Part shown: positions 10,293 through 23,000 of the stretch, piece after piece
How the letters are laid out: every line of letters starts with the position of its first letter
Position numbering within the stretch: position 1 is the first letter of the stretch
Source: Euglena gracilis
Lineage: Eukaryota > Euglenida > Euglenophyceae > Euglenales
Reading direction: 5' to 3'
Length of the DNA: 64,000 bases
Assembly (NCBI GenBank): GCA_039621445.1
Contig: CP154956.1
Location: 77,248,474 to 77,312,473, forward strand
Translations under genes and position numbers: made by a program
Notes under the pieces: generated by a model
The model's database searches: none
Told to the model about the DNA's origin: nothing
The model's input: the letters and a program-made list of their open reading frames with translations, nothing else

Positions 10293-13200
10293 ATATATAT
10301 ATACATATATATACATATATACATACATATACATACATATATATACATATGTATATATACACACACATATAATCATACATACACATAAAAAAAACACAAT
10401 TTTCTCCAACTGCAGAGATTTTCACAGGGCTTTGAAATGGGTCTTGAAATTTTTACGGGGCTTTGAAGGGGGTTTGGGGTTTTGAAGAAGCGAACATCGC
10501 GTTGACAGCGGCAATGGCAAAGTTTGCCTCAATTACCTCGAAACATCCCTCTTCCGTGCCTTTCTGGTCCCCATCCCATAGTCCTCCCTCCCATTGACTC
10601 TTTCAGGCGGGTCATCTGCCTCTGCACACCAAAGATATCATCTCCATTCTCCATGGGCTCTCCACAAAAGATCCCCATCGACGCCTCGAGCAATATACCC
10701 CGCTCTCCCCTGTCGTTTTCCTTTTTGTGTGCCTGACCTCCTTCCCGCCACCGTGTTCAAAAACTCCCTGGGAGCTGCAATACACACCTGGCCATCCCCC
10801 CCATCTACTGCTCCTCTGCAGGACTATGGATGACATAGTCCAGTACAAACACACATTGGGCCCTTGCAGCTAATTTTGCAAACCACAAAAAGCGAGTTTC
10901 CACTTCCTCATGGAATTGCGGGGCAGCTCCTCCAGCCAACCTGTTCCTGTTGGCTGGGTGGCAGGCATTCCTCGCCCTCAGGCTGTATCAATCGACAGCT
11001 CTCGGCGACACATAACCTCGCACACTGCTGTCCACACTGATTTGCCACCACAGGGGAGGAGACGAGGAAAGGGACAACCTCCCCAAAGGTGCAAACCTGC
11101 TTCCTGCACAGGGAGGAAGCGGGAACCCGCTTCCTCCCTGTGCAGGATGGCTTCCGCTTTTCCCCAGATTTTGTGCAACCTCCCCATCGGCTGCCACGTA
11201 TGCCACCAACCCCAGGTCCACGGCCCCCATTCGACCGTTTGGTTCGCATCCGGGGACACCGTCACATCCCAGAGCCAGAACCCATTCCTGGAAGTGAATG
11301 GACCCAGAAAGTGGGTTTGCTTGGTGTAATTGGACTGGTCCATCTTCCCTGATGGTCAGCCACTTCAGCCTCCCCCTTCCCCACTGCCCAGTCCTGTGTC
11401 ACCTCCGTGCTCCTACCAAAGAAATCCACCCATCAGACGGCCTTCGGCCGGGTGGACACATGTTCCCATTCAGCACCCAGCGAACCTTCTCAGAAACAGC
11501 TGGAAAACGTAGGGGGTGGGAGGAAGCAAGTTTCCGCTTCCTTTTCCACTTCAAAACTGGCGAAAAGGTTTGAGCAATGCCCGCCATCTAAGGGGGGGGG
11601 GGGCTACTTTGTGAAATAAAGGTGTAGGGGGGGGGGGGACATATTAAAAAAGACAAGCATGATTGAAGAAATTTCATCGGAATCCACTTTTCAGGACATG
11701 AACTCCCAGATAAGACAAGTTTTGTCAGAGGTTGGAGAAGCTGAGACTGGAGAAATTGGCAGACAAATGAGACTTGGCAGCACCTGTCCCTCCAGCAACG
11801 TCCAGGTACTGGCAGCCAAGCTGAGGGTCTGCCTTTGCTACAAAGCAATTCTTCCACACCCTGTACAAATGAAGGCAATCCAATAGTGATTCTGGCTTTC
11901 GCCGACAAAAAAAGACCGACCACATAATAAACATGTGCGAAATGGCAACTCTCAAATGCACAAGCAAACGCCATAGTGCAGCAGCATGCTTTTATGAGGT
12001 TTTAAGCAGAGCAGTCCTTCAGATAATCGCCTGATTGAAACTGCTCCAGCCAATTGAAAAAACGCAAATGCAATCGGTTCGGACCCACGCTCAATTCAGG
12101 CACAGTCAGGGAGCCCACAAGGTTCATATTAAAGTGTTTTGAGGTCGGCTTTTTTTTGTCCAAATTTTCGCCAAAAAATAAACCCAAGAACAATCCTGGT
12201 TTCATTCCGACTTCGGGTGCCCAAATGATTAGGTGGGTGTATTGTCATTTGTGATGGCGCCACTATACACAGTTGCGGGAGCAGTTGGACAATGGCCGAA
12301 ATGCTGCGTGTTCGGAATTGATTGGCAGACAGCGGCAAAGCGGCCTCAATCAGGAGTATTTGGTGATGGTTTTGAGGGGGGGTTTTGGTGTAAGGGCTGA
12401 ACAGCTCGTTGACCCAATTTCATCGATCTTGTGTCCCTTTTCCTCCGTGTTGTCTTTGCTATTACCACCACAGTCCTGGGGTGGGGGTATGATTGAGGGG
12501 GTGGGGGCCCATTCAGGTCGAAGCGGACAGGTGGGCCAGCCACACCGGTGGACACCGAGGCTCAGCACGTCGTTCATCAAGTCGTACTTGTCCGCCACGT
12601 TGTGGAACACCTTGCCCACCAGCGTGGCCTAAGGGGCGGAGGGTACGCAAAAGGCAACCCGGCTTGGGGGGGGTCAGCACTCCAATGCAGGGACCAGAGG
12701 TTTTCTGGGGGACCACCCTCCCACCCATCTGGGGGGGGGGGGTCAAAACCCCTTTTTTTTTGGTGGGACACTGGTTGCCCCCCCCCCACGTCTTGAAGTC
12801 CCCAAGTCTTGAAGTCCAAGGCAAGTGCAGGTACCGCTTTGCCTTGCCCTCTGGCGATCAGGCAACGATCGCTGTTGCCTGAATCGGCCAACCGGGCGAT
12901 TGCGTGATTGCCTGAATTCAGGCAGGCAATGCCACCTCACCTCCCAACCGGCCCCAAAGCGCCTTGTCCAGTTCCCGGGCTGCCGCTGGTCGGCTGAGGA
13001 ACCACAAAATCCATTTTTCTTTCTTTTTGAAAATATCAATTAGAGGAAGCGCAGCGAGAAATTTGCCAGGACCTCCGCTTCTGGCATCTGCGGGAAATAA
13101 AACGTGCGGTAAGTGCTTCAAAAAAGCTACAATTTTGGAAAACCACAACACAAAGGGCCAGTATGAGAGGAGGCAATGGCTCTCGATTTTCTTTCTCCTC

Positions 13201-15136
13201 TTTTCCGTTCAAACATCTTTTCTTTTTGAGCAGTGTTTACCCTCACCCCCTCAAAGTGGCCACCCTCCAGGCACCACGGGACCCCAAAACGGCCACTCTG
13301 GGGGAGGGGACACATTGGGGGCGGGGGTCAAATTTTCAGCTTCGGCGGTTCGGCGCCAAAAGAAAGTGGCCACTTTGGGGGGGGGAACCAAATTTGCCAA
13401 AAAAAATTGGCCACTTGAAGGGGGGGGGGGCACTTTGAGGGGGGGGTGAGGGTACGTTGGTTATAACTCAAATTGATGCATTCTAACCCTTGCTGGAGGT
13501 TAGTGGTTGGGGACAAATCACTGTGGTAAATCCAAAATTGACGAGAAGAAATTTATTCTTCTTGCAAGAGTTCACAAACAGCCAAGTCGTTTAACCCCCC
13601 CATTTAGAACGACCCCCCTCTGATAACAACCCCCCCAATAATAACAACCCATCCTGGAATTTCCAGAAAAAAATGAATATAACCACCCATGGTTAACAAA
13701 GAGCAGAAAGCACGGGTAAGATGATGCATCTCACGTAAGAGCGTCCAGGCTCACTAGTGTTTACTTGAAGTATGAGCGGATCAACCGCTGCTTGGACGGG
13801 GGTGTGGTCAGGGTGGGCGGAGGAGCAGAGCCTACAGAGGACCCTTGCACATCCTCATCAAACTTCTTGACAACGTCATCAACTGGGGTGTGAACCCAGG
13901 TGGATGGCATGATGGATGGATGGTAGAAAGCGTGTCAGACATAGCTGCGGTAGGGAAAACAGCAAAGCCCCCCTCTGATAACGACCCCCCATTTATAACG
14001 ACCCCCTCTGGATTTTCCACCAACTGAAAAGGCCGATAACGACCCGTCGTTATATTCAGGGGAGGGGGGGGGGTTATCCTTCTCATCGACTTATGAAACT
14101 CTTGTGCTTGAAACATCCCGAACAATTCATCAAAAAGTAGCCCAAACTTCTCCATCAGTGTGCCAAAAACGGAGGGTCAAACACTTGGTCTATTCTCTCC
14201 TCCGGGCAACAAACAATCACACCTTTTCCTCCACCGGCACCTCTTTGTACCCGAAGTGAGTCAGAGCACGCCTGCATCATCACTTTCTTTCCAGCCATCG
14301 CATCATCTGGACACGTTTTGAGAGACCATGCCCATGAACCCCCCTCTGTTCCTCACAACGACTCGCCCCAGCCAAAGACCAGTGCAGCCCAGAACCCAAA
14401 CAGATCCCTTCGGTCCATTTACCTTTTCCATTTTGTGCATCCACATGGTAGAGGACGAGGGAGACGTAAACACGTATACCGATTTTAACAGGGTCTGAGG
14501 CTCATTTCATCGTTCCTTTGAATGGGAGAGGGACGCACAGGATATTCATATGCGTCGTTCCACACACACCTCCCACCAACACATAATTTGGCACAAAAAT
14601 CATGCGCGATTTTATGCAAACGCGACTTTTCAGGTTGACGTGTGATTAAATCAAGACCTCGTCCTTGGTGGTCAAAGACTTTTAAAAAACAAATCCCCAG
14701 ATTTTAACTGCCCAGAATTTCTAATCTCACTCCTGGGGAGAGACTTCATTTGATGGCCTTCTGCCCAAATGATAAACTGAGGAGGTCCATCAATTGGTGG
14801 AAGGGATTATTAATGGCAAAGGGGACAAATTTGAGGGCCATTAACAATCGTATCGATGGGTCTAAGTGGTTTTGCGTGGCCTGTTTTTTTCCATCAAAAA
14901 CCTGACAAGTGTATCCTACCCCTGGAAAACAAACAAAACAAACAAAAAAGGAACCACGAGGGAAAATAAAAGCAGTCGAACATCCCCGCAAGGTTCCCGA
15001 CGTGGGGCGGGACTGTCGCGGGCGGTCCGACCTACCAGGAGGCAGGCATGGCCGTGGGCTTGGCACCGGTGCTGAGCGGCTGCACAGCCCGGCGGCCGAC
15101 GGGCGCCCAGCGGGCCAGACAGCGGCCCGCCCTCAT
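8602..15136 (-). CDS. COQ5: 2-methoxy-6-polyprenyl-1,4-benzoquinol methylase COQ5, 3'-truncated
   Basis: COQ5 (UbiE family) is the SAM-dependent C-methyltransferase of ubiquinone synthesis on the mitochondrial inner membrane. Six coding exons agree in phase throughout: 15036-15136, 14223-14271, 12546-12628, 11784-11860, 9383-9498 and 8602-8650. Exon 1 starts [16 protein letters not shown], an Arg-rich, acid-poor leader typical of a mitochondrial import signal. Exon 2 carries [13 protein letters not shown]. Exon 3 carries [19 protein letters not shown]. Exon 4 carries VWKNCFV and LDVAGGT. Exon 5 carries DIAFRIID and LDINSSMLK, the SAM-binding motifs. The region expected next (GDAE-LPF, the IRN motif and the C-terminal third) was not found. 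Thirty bases past the last donor the sequence becomes the duplicated block, so the gene is probably cut there. A complete copy may lie left of the window. Confidence 0.88.
10258..10386. repeat. AT/ATAC low-complexity array
   Basis: Runs of ATAT with ACAT and GTGT variants, about 130 bases, in the COQ5 intron between exons 4 and 5. Confidence 0.9.
11102..11147. repeat. 22 bp perfect inverted repeat with 2-base centre
   Basis: The arms 11102-11123 and 11126-11147 are exact reverse complements (TCCTGCACAGGGAGGAAGCG...). It lies in a COQ5 intron. Related gaagcggg/cccgcttc pieces occur near 9975-10000 and 11520-11545, so it may be the middle or joined ends of an inverted-repeat element. Confidence 0.9.
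13239..13453. mobile_element. Inverted-repeat element, ACCCTCACCCCC family
   Basis: The left end accctcaccccctcaaagtg and the right end cactttgaggggggggtgagggt are inverted. The inside has repeated gtggccac units (AAAGTGGCCAC) in both directions. It lies in the COQ5 intron between exons 2 and 3. Confidence 0.5.
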
Positions 15137-15774
15137 GTGTGTGGCTGCGACGGGTGGCTGCGGCAAGCGAATGGGCCTTGTCCAGTTGTCCAACAATGCC
15201 TTGCCCGCTGGTGTTCGTCTCCAACCAGGGGGTTGGCCGTTGATTGGACGGGGGGGGGGGCAGAAAAGTCTGTGTTTGCACTTGCACTTGTGATCTTGTT
15301 TTTTTGCGTGTTGCCGTTTTCTTTAATTTTTATCTACTTTGGTCATTTCTTGGCCGTCTTGATGAGCACTGGGTGCTTAGCCTCTGAAATCGCTGTGTCA
15401 CTTTGGATCATCCATCGTTAGAGGTGTTTGACCAAAGGTTGTCATTGCGTTTGAAGCCTTGCATATTTAGCAAGGGCATTTGCAGTCGTCCTGTGGGGTG
15501 CTCCATGGGCCAGTCCGGCCCAGCTGAAGGATGGGACAGAATGCTGTTTCATGGGTTCTCATCCAGGGTGGGGGGTGGGGGGGTGGGTGGGTCAGGGTGG
15601 GTGGGTTGGGGGGTGGGTCGACCCCCCTCCTGGGGGGGGGGGTCGTCTGTTGTATGGCTGGGCTTTGGGGGGGAGTGGGTAGGTGGATTCAGGCCCTACC
15701 CGGGAGGAGGGGGCAACCCACCCACCCGCTTTCAAAGATCCACCAGGGGAGGGGTCGCACAGGTATAAAGTGAA
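15137..15774. other. Region upstream of COQ5 exon 1
   Basis: No exon is supported here. It holds the presumed COQ5 promoter side (minus strand), then T-rich sequence and a G-rich block at 15560-15700 with GGGTGGGT-type runs. No TATA-like element could be placed with confidence. Confidence 0.4.
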
Positions 15775-16937
15775 TCTATGGTGCCGACAGAAGCACCAAG
15801 AAAACCGCCAGACTGCAGACCCAGGCCACTGGATGCAAGCCTCCGCTTAAAAAGGTCGGTGGCCCGCGAAGCCAGCAGTAATCCACGCACGCCGTCACAG
15901 GCAGTCATACAACGGACCGGGGGGCTGCCGTTGACTTCCGACAGGTGTTGGCAGAGAGGTGGTAGTGCGGCTTTTCGGGCTCATAGTCATCCGCCTGAAC
16001 GATTCCGTGTCGCCTGGACCCTGCTGAAGGAAGAGAGTAAGTTGACAGAATGAGACATCAGGAGAGAAAAAAAACAATAATAAAGAAGAGCTAAAAGAGG
16101 GGGGTAAATCAGTCAATTTTCAAAAACCAGTTCCACTTCCTATCCCTCCGGGTCGGTCACTCTTTCTACCGGTTGGTGTATTAGTGTATTGGTGTATTGG
16201 TAAATTTCTCATTTTGGGGAGGTCAGTCCCAGCTCGGCTACGAGTTTCGGAGGGTCAAAAACAGCAAATTCGGACCATTCCCAGAGGTGTCACCAATGGA
16301 AAATGTGTAAATCAACAAACGGAGGGACAGCATGTCACAAACAGTTCAAAGGCCTAAATCTCCCCCCAAAAATAAGACCCCCCCCATAAAATGGACCCCC
16401 CCAAAAACTAAGACCCCCCCTGGCTGGTCCGAGCAAAAATCCATGAAATGGAAACCCCCCATAAAAAAAGACCCCCCCTGCCGGCGCAAAGCGCCGGCTT
16501 TTTGAAAAATGGACATTCCTGGGGTTAAGCTGCCATTTTGGGACAGTTTTCACACAATTCAGCATATTTCCCCATTTGTCTGGCGCGAAGCGCCAAAATT
16601 TTCAAAAATTAGTATTATGGGGGGCATTTTCGGACATTTTGGGGGGGGTCGAAAATTTTTCCAGCAAAAATCCATAAAATGGACCCCCCCCCCTCAGGCT
16701 TTCCAGCAACCGACCCATGAAATGGACCCCCGGTTTTATTTTTTGGGGGGTTAGGTCGGAACCCAACCCTGCAAAATTAAAAATGGTGTTGGTGCGCGCA
16801 CCCACACACCGGCACAAAAAAGCTTAAGTGCGAGTCACACCGCCTAAGTCGGACACACCTTAAGCAACGGTATGTCCCAGAGAATGCACACAGAGCAAGA
16901 CGTCTGGTCTTCCCCCTTCGTCAGGCTGGGATGATCT

Positions 16938-19866
16938 TCAGAGGGTGTTGGTTTTTGGCTGTATGCTTTGGTTGCACCCCCCAATCCCACGAGAGCAAGG
17001 GCCAGAGCGCTGGGAGGTCTCCAGGGTGAGCAGGCGGGGGGTCTTCTTCTGCAGCACGCAGAAGGTGAAGAACGCCGCCATGTCATTGTTGGGCTGGTCG
17101 AGGCTGGGGGCGAAGGTTCTGGGCCGGACTTTCAACACTTGAGACAGTACTCAAAGCCACCACCAAAAGGTGGAAAGACAGCCAAGAACTCAGCACAAAA
17201 AAAATGGAATACCTTTGCATCCAAAGGATAATAATTCAGGGTTAACACATACTCTGTAAACCATTCCACTGTTGTGGATCTTTGTATGGCCAATCCACTT
17301 CGGTCGGTGTTCTTCTCCGATATCACTTGGTAGGCAATCAGCTGCTTCCGATGCCTCACCTTGTGCATTTGGTAGAACTGTGGCAGGCCCTCCCTCAGCA
17401 CATGGGTTCCGCGAAGCAGACAGAGTCAACAAAACCAAGCACGGAGATCATGCAAACAAGATCAGCAGAAAAATACGGGCGTAAAATCGACAAAACCTCC
17501 CTCAAAAGTCAATGGTCGAGCGGCCAGTCTTCTCGTGGAGTTGAACAAAGGGGGGCAGCTAGGGAAGCAAGACAGGGCAAAGGAGAGCCAGGGCTCAACC
17601 AAATTGATGATCTCACACACCTGAAGGCCCATGTCCACCGCCATCCTCGCGGGCAGAGGCCTGCACCGGTGGGCTGTCCCTTCTGGTGTAGAAACTCTTC
17701 CAGGGCCATTCCCACCAAGAGATGAGCTTAAAAGTAGTTTTGTTACACAGTTGTGCAATGGCCATGCTGATTTAGGTTTTGAAAATTGCGCGTCTGTTGC
17801 GCATTTTTGTACCCACGTTTTTGTTTCTTTCTAAAACAGCCTGGCTTTCATGCAGATGTGAAAAAAAAAATAACGTATGATACTAGTGGTCATTTGTCAT
17901 GAATAAAAATGAAAAATGAAAAATGAAAAATAAAAATGCGTTTTTTAAAGTCCGTTGTTGTGTTCCTGCACAATTGTGAAAACGGACACGTACTTTTGAA
18001 ATACATAGTTCACTGTGCATATGTGCACTGGTTACAAATTTCGCTCAAATGGGAAAGCCAATAAAGCCCCCCCATAAACCCTGAGGGTGTCATCTAGGGC
18101 AAAGCAGATAAATTTGGGTGGATAACAAGAATTACCAGAACGATGCCAAAGAGGACAGAGCCAAGGTGGATTGCAGCCTTGCCCCCTGGCTTGTGCCTCA
18201 GAAGAATCTTCTCCATACTCAGATGAGTCTGTCCTTGTGTCCCGATTACTCCTAGTCGTACCGCAGCCCATTTAAAACTCAGGGAATTTAGATTTGAAAA
18301 AGAAAAGTCACAAAGTGGAGGAAACGCTTTTGGGCACCCAAAAAATGATTGTCACCCCCTTTTCTCACCCCAGGTTTGAAGCGCAACTTTGGGTGTGAGG
18401 GGTGGAGATTCTTTTCACTTTCAGAAACAGGGGAAATAAATGCTGGCAGGTGGGGGTGGGTAGTCCGGACCCCACCCCCAACTAAACGTGGCTGGCACAA
18501 AGTGCTGGGAGGAAAAATTGAACCCAACACAAGGCGCAGTTTTGGGACTTTTGAGTAAAAAAAAAATATCAAAAATGCAAAAGAATTTACAACAAATTTT
18601 GGCCTTGGGGGGGGGGCTGAAATTGGGTCTTCCAAACAAACACCTCAAACTCGAACACTCAATTTATCAAACTCTAAAATAGACTCCATCTCTCAACATT
18701 TCTTTCTATACAACAGATTGCCTGTGTGTGCAAAACTATAGCAGAAAAAGAACACAGCAGAAGCCTGCACTGGAAGGTGGGGAAGTGCACCAGAGAGCCC
18801 TCCAACACAGGCTCCTTTTCAACAACCTCCCCCGAGGATTGCTCTTGGGATTGGGGCCCCATGGGACTGGATTGGGAGAGGCACTGGATTGTATTTGGGT
18901 CCTGGCCGGGCCAGACCCGGGGAAATTACCTAAAAAAGGCCCCACTGGGGCCCCGGCACCTTCGGCAACGGGGGCGAGGGAGGCGTGCTGTGACACCCAC
19001 CTCAAACCCCGACCCCCACGCGCCTCAGGAATCGGAAGTGCCTTCCCCCACATGCCTGTGGCACTTCCCCGGGGTGTTACAACCTTTCCTGAAAGGAAAA
19101 AAACAAGCCTGTCCCATCGCCTCCGCCTCCCCCCGCACCTGCAGGGAACACTCCAGTGTGCCGAACTGCCGGCCGTCCGCGAGGGCCTCCCCGTCGCAGT
19201 TGTGCGTGCAGCGCACGCTGTAGAGCTCCCCCTGCCGGCTGTCCAAGTCGGGGGGTGGGTGGTGGCCCGGCCTTGGCTCCAACGGCCTTGACCCGACGTG
19301 TCAGCTGACCGGTTCCGGCGTTGCTTAGTGACCCGTGGGGGGGGGGGTCCAGCTCAGAGGTTGGAAAATTTGGGCCGGCTGGAAAAACGCTGCTGGCTGG
19401 CTAGACCACCCCGGAGGGATGGGGTCCACTTCGGCTTAAGTGACGCCGTGGCCCGAATGCAGAGGCCACAAAACGAGAGTTGATGCCATTATTGGAAGCA
19501 TGCGTGAGAATGAGATGGGGCTGCGCATTCCAAGCGTCAGGCGAACAGTGCCAGTGCGCAGCGACCTCGAGGAACAATGCCCAACGGGAAGGCAGAGAGT
19601 GACAAGTGGGTGGGACGACATCACTGCTGGTAGCACAGAGACTCCCACACCGCACGCCACCCACCACACACAGACACACATCCATACACAGAAGTACAAG
19701 CCCCCTCTTGTGGTTCGCCCGCATGGTTGCTTCCTCCCTCGTCACTTTTCCTGGGAGCACTCGTGGGGATCTTGATGTGCTTTGTGCCCCCTGGCGCATT
19801 TGTCTTCTCTCTGATCACTTGTGCTGCCATTACTTCCTTGAGAGTTCTATGGGATGCAATAACGCG

Positions 19867-19927
<61 letters not shown>

Positions 19928-19974
19928 ACAACACACACACACACACACGCGCGCGCGCGCACACACACACACGC

Positions 19975-20024
<50 letters not shown>

Positions 20025-23000
20025 ACACACACACACACACGCACGCGCGCGCACACACACACACACGCGCACACACACGCACACACACACCACACACACA
20101 CACACACATGAACGCACGCACAGTTGCACACACGCGTGCGCGCACACACCGCCCACGGCAGAACCTTGGGTGCGGCTCCACACCGTGGCGGAGTCAAGGA
20201 AGAGGCCCATGAAGAAGCCCCCACGGCCAGGGTGTTAAGAGAGCGTTGGTTTTGCACAGAGGGGAGTTTAAGCCCAAAAAAGTTCCCAGCGCTTTGCGCC
20301 GGATGCTTGTTGTACAAGGAGAGGGGGGGTTCGACCCACACCACCAAACCCCCCCCCAAATGACCTGGCAGGGACCCTTGCTCCTGGCAGTGGCCGAATG
20401 ACTTGGCGGGGGAGGGGCCAAAAAGATGGTTCCAGTAACTTGGCACCCCCTTTTTAAGGCAGTTCCCTTACGACGCTGAAAAAGGGGCCCAAATAAACCT
20501 GGCAGGGGGGCAGGGCCAAAAGTTGGCTCCAATGCCCTGGCCGCCCGGTTATTTGGGGGGGAACCCCCCCCCCCGCTCATTAAGACCCTGCCTGGGGCGC
20601 AGGAGGCCGTGGACGGTCCGCAACAGCTGCGTGGCGCGGCGCTCCGAGTCGAAGCGGCCAGGCTGGTGCAGGCCGGAGAAGCAGCACACATGGCTGGCGG
20701 GGGCCGGGCCCAGCCGCTGCCGCAGCGCGGCCGGGCACTCCGGGTCGCTGGGGGCCGGGGCGCTGCGCCCGGGGAGGGGGACGACAGCGGCGCCTGAACG
20801 GTGGAGCGGGCACTTGAACACAACAAGCGCGGGGGGGGGGGGTGCGATTTTCTCGGAGACAATGTTCGGCAGTCCTAAACTGCTGCCCCCCTCAAATACC
20901 AAAACTGTCATGCCGGGAGTCAATTTCTTTGGGCAAGCCGATTGGATGGCTTCAGTTGGCTAATGCATTCGTTCTTTTTTTCAAGGTCATCGCCCACGGG
21001 GAGAGTGGAAGTACAATTCAGGGCAAAAGTGGTCGGACCCCCCCCCGTGATTAACTGTGATCTGGAGATGAGTAATCTGCGAGTGCCAAATGTTCTTCAA
21101 AAAACAGCAAGCAAGCCAGCAACCATCCAACCAACCCAAAAAAAAATTAAAAACACGGCCAAACTCCCCCAGCAGAAAAGCGCGCAGAGCCCCCTCGGGG
21201 TCCGCCTGGATGTACTCCGCCGGGAACGCCCACAGTTCCCTGCACGGGGTAACTCCCCCCCCCCCAGAAACTGGAGGGAGGCCCCAACAGGTAATCTTGC
21301 AGCCCGCTGGTTGCTGGCTTCCCCTCGCCCTGGTGGTGCCCCTGACTTGTCAGCTGGCGTTGCTCTGCTGCGGGTGCAAAGCGATGCTGCCTGCCTTTCA
21401 CTCAACCCGTTCGGCGGACTGACCTGTTCAGAAACGCAAGAACCTCGTTTCTTTCTCCATCTCGGGCAGAGGCCTGGCACGGCTGACCCTTCAGCTGGAG
21501 GTTCTTCCCCAGAGGCAGATGGGCATCCTGGGTCAACCAAACCCTCTTCACTTGGGGGAGGGGAGTTGATGGAAACGAAATTGTACGGCTCTCAACACGC
21601 ATCAGCCAAAGCACACATATGCCCACCCAGCCATTCACTTCAACGTTCAAAATAAATCCAAACCGCCCAAAACTTCCTCATCTGAGAGGTGAAAGCAATG
21701 ACATTGATGATGTCCCTTTGGGGAGGAACATAAAGAACATCCAGCCCAAAATTGCATCGAATTGACGTTCCGTGATGTAATGTGGCACGTTGCATAACTT
21801 GGCAAAGTGCAAAAGAAAGTTGAACATCCTATCCAGACACTTTGGGCTCCTTTATCACTCTAATTGATAAACTTTTAAATTTTGGCCAAAAATTGACCGG
21901 CGTAGTGGAGAATTTGGTGCAAGACTTTCCCCAGATTTCAAAAATGAGATTCAGCATTCTCCTATTTTTCTTTCCTTTCCTTTTGCCAACCTGTCTCAAG
22001 AAGCGAATTTATCGCACCGACATGAGCATAATGAAAGTTCTTTGGTGCTTTGTGTGTTGCTCAAATTCGTTTTGTTTGTTGAGTTGAATTTCGTTCTCTT
22101 AGACTGTGCTCGACATCATTTCTATTTGCACTCTACAGATGGTTTGTCCCTAGACTCTATGTGGTCACTGCCTGGGACAATTTGGGCGCCCATCCCCCCC
22201 TGGCCTTTTGGGTGCGCTCCAGGTGTTCACGCGACGGATCCACGGCGATGTACTGTGTCACCTTGGCCCGGGCATACTTCCCTCCCGGAGACTGGCCGTG
22301 GCGCAGAGGGGGGAGACTTGACCGGACCCAAAGAGCGGTGGCCTTGGCTTGGCTGGACTGCACCCAAGGTTTCTTCTTTGTCCAGAAAAACCAGGAATGA
22401 TGGGGAGACAGTAGCCTTCCATTGCCAATGACGCCAATCACAACACCAACAACAACAACAGCAACAACAACAACAACAACAACACCACCACCACCACCAA
22501 CACCAACACCAACAACAACAGCAACAACAACAACAACAACACCAACAACAACAAGAACAAGAACAACAAAATGAACAAATCTATGTGCCCATAGGTCGTC
22601 AGGATGATGGGTGGCTCCTTCAAGGGGCCTGTGGGGCGTTCCACCCATTCCTTCGGGGCTCCTACCAGTTCTGTCTGGGGAAAATGGGTTATGGGTGCCC
22701 AACTTCTCTCCCCAACGAAGCCTGTGCGAACCACGGGGGCGGTGGGGCCGCGGAACCCAACCGGCAGCTGGCCAGGCCCCGGCCCCGAGGTCCAGGCCCA
22801 GCCCATCGCAGTACAGCTCGCTGCAGGCTTCCTTTAAGACCCGGGGGGAGGGGGGTCACCCACCCACCCAGCCCAGTGCGGACTTCTGGGGGGGGGGGGG
22901 GCGTCTGAGGGCATTTCCCAAAAAAAAAACAAATTCTCGCGCCGAAACCCACACCTGGGCCACCCCAGGGGAAACTGCACACGTACCGTTCAAAACCGCA

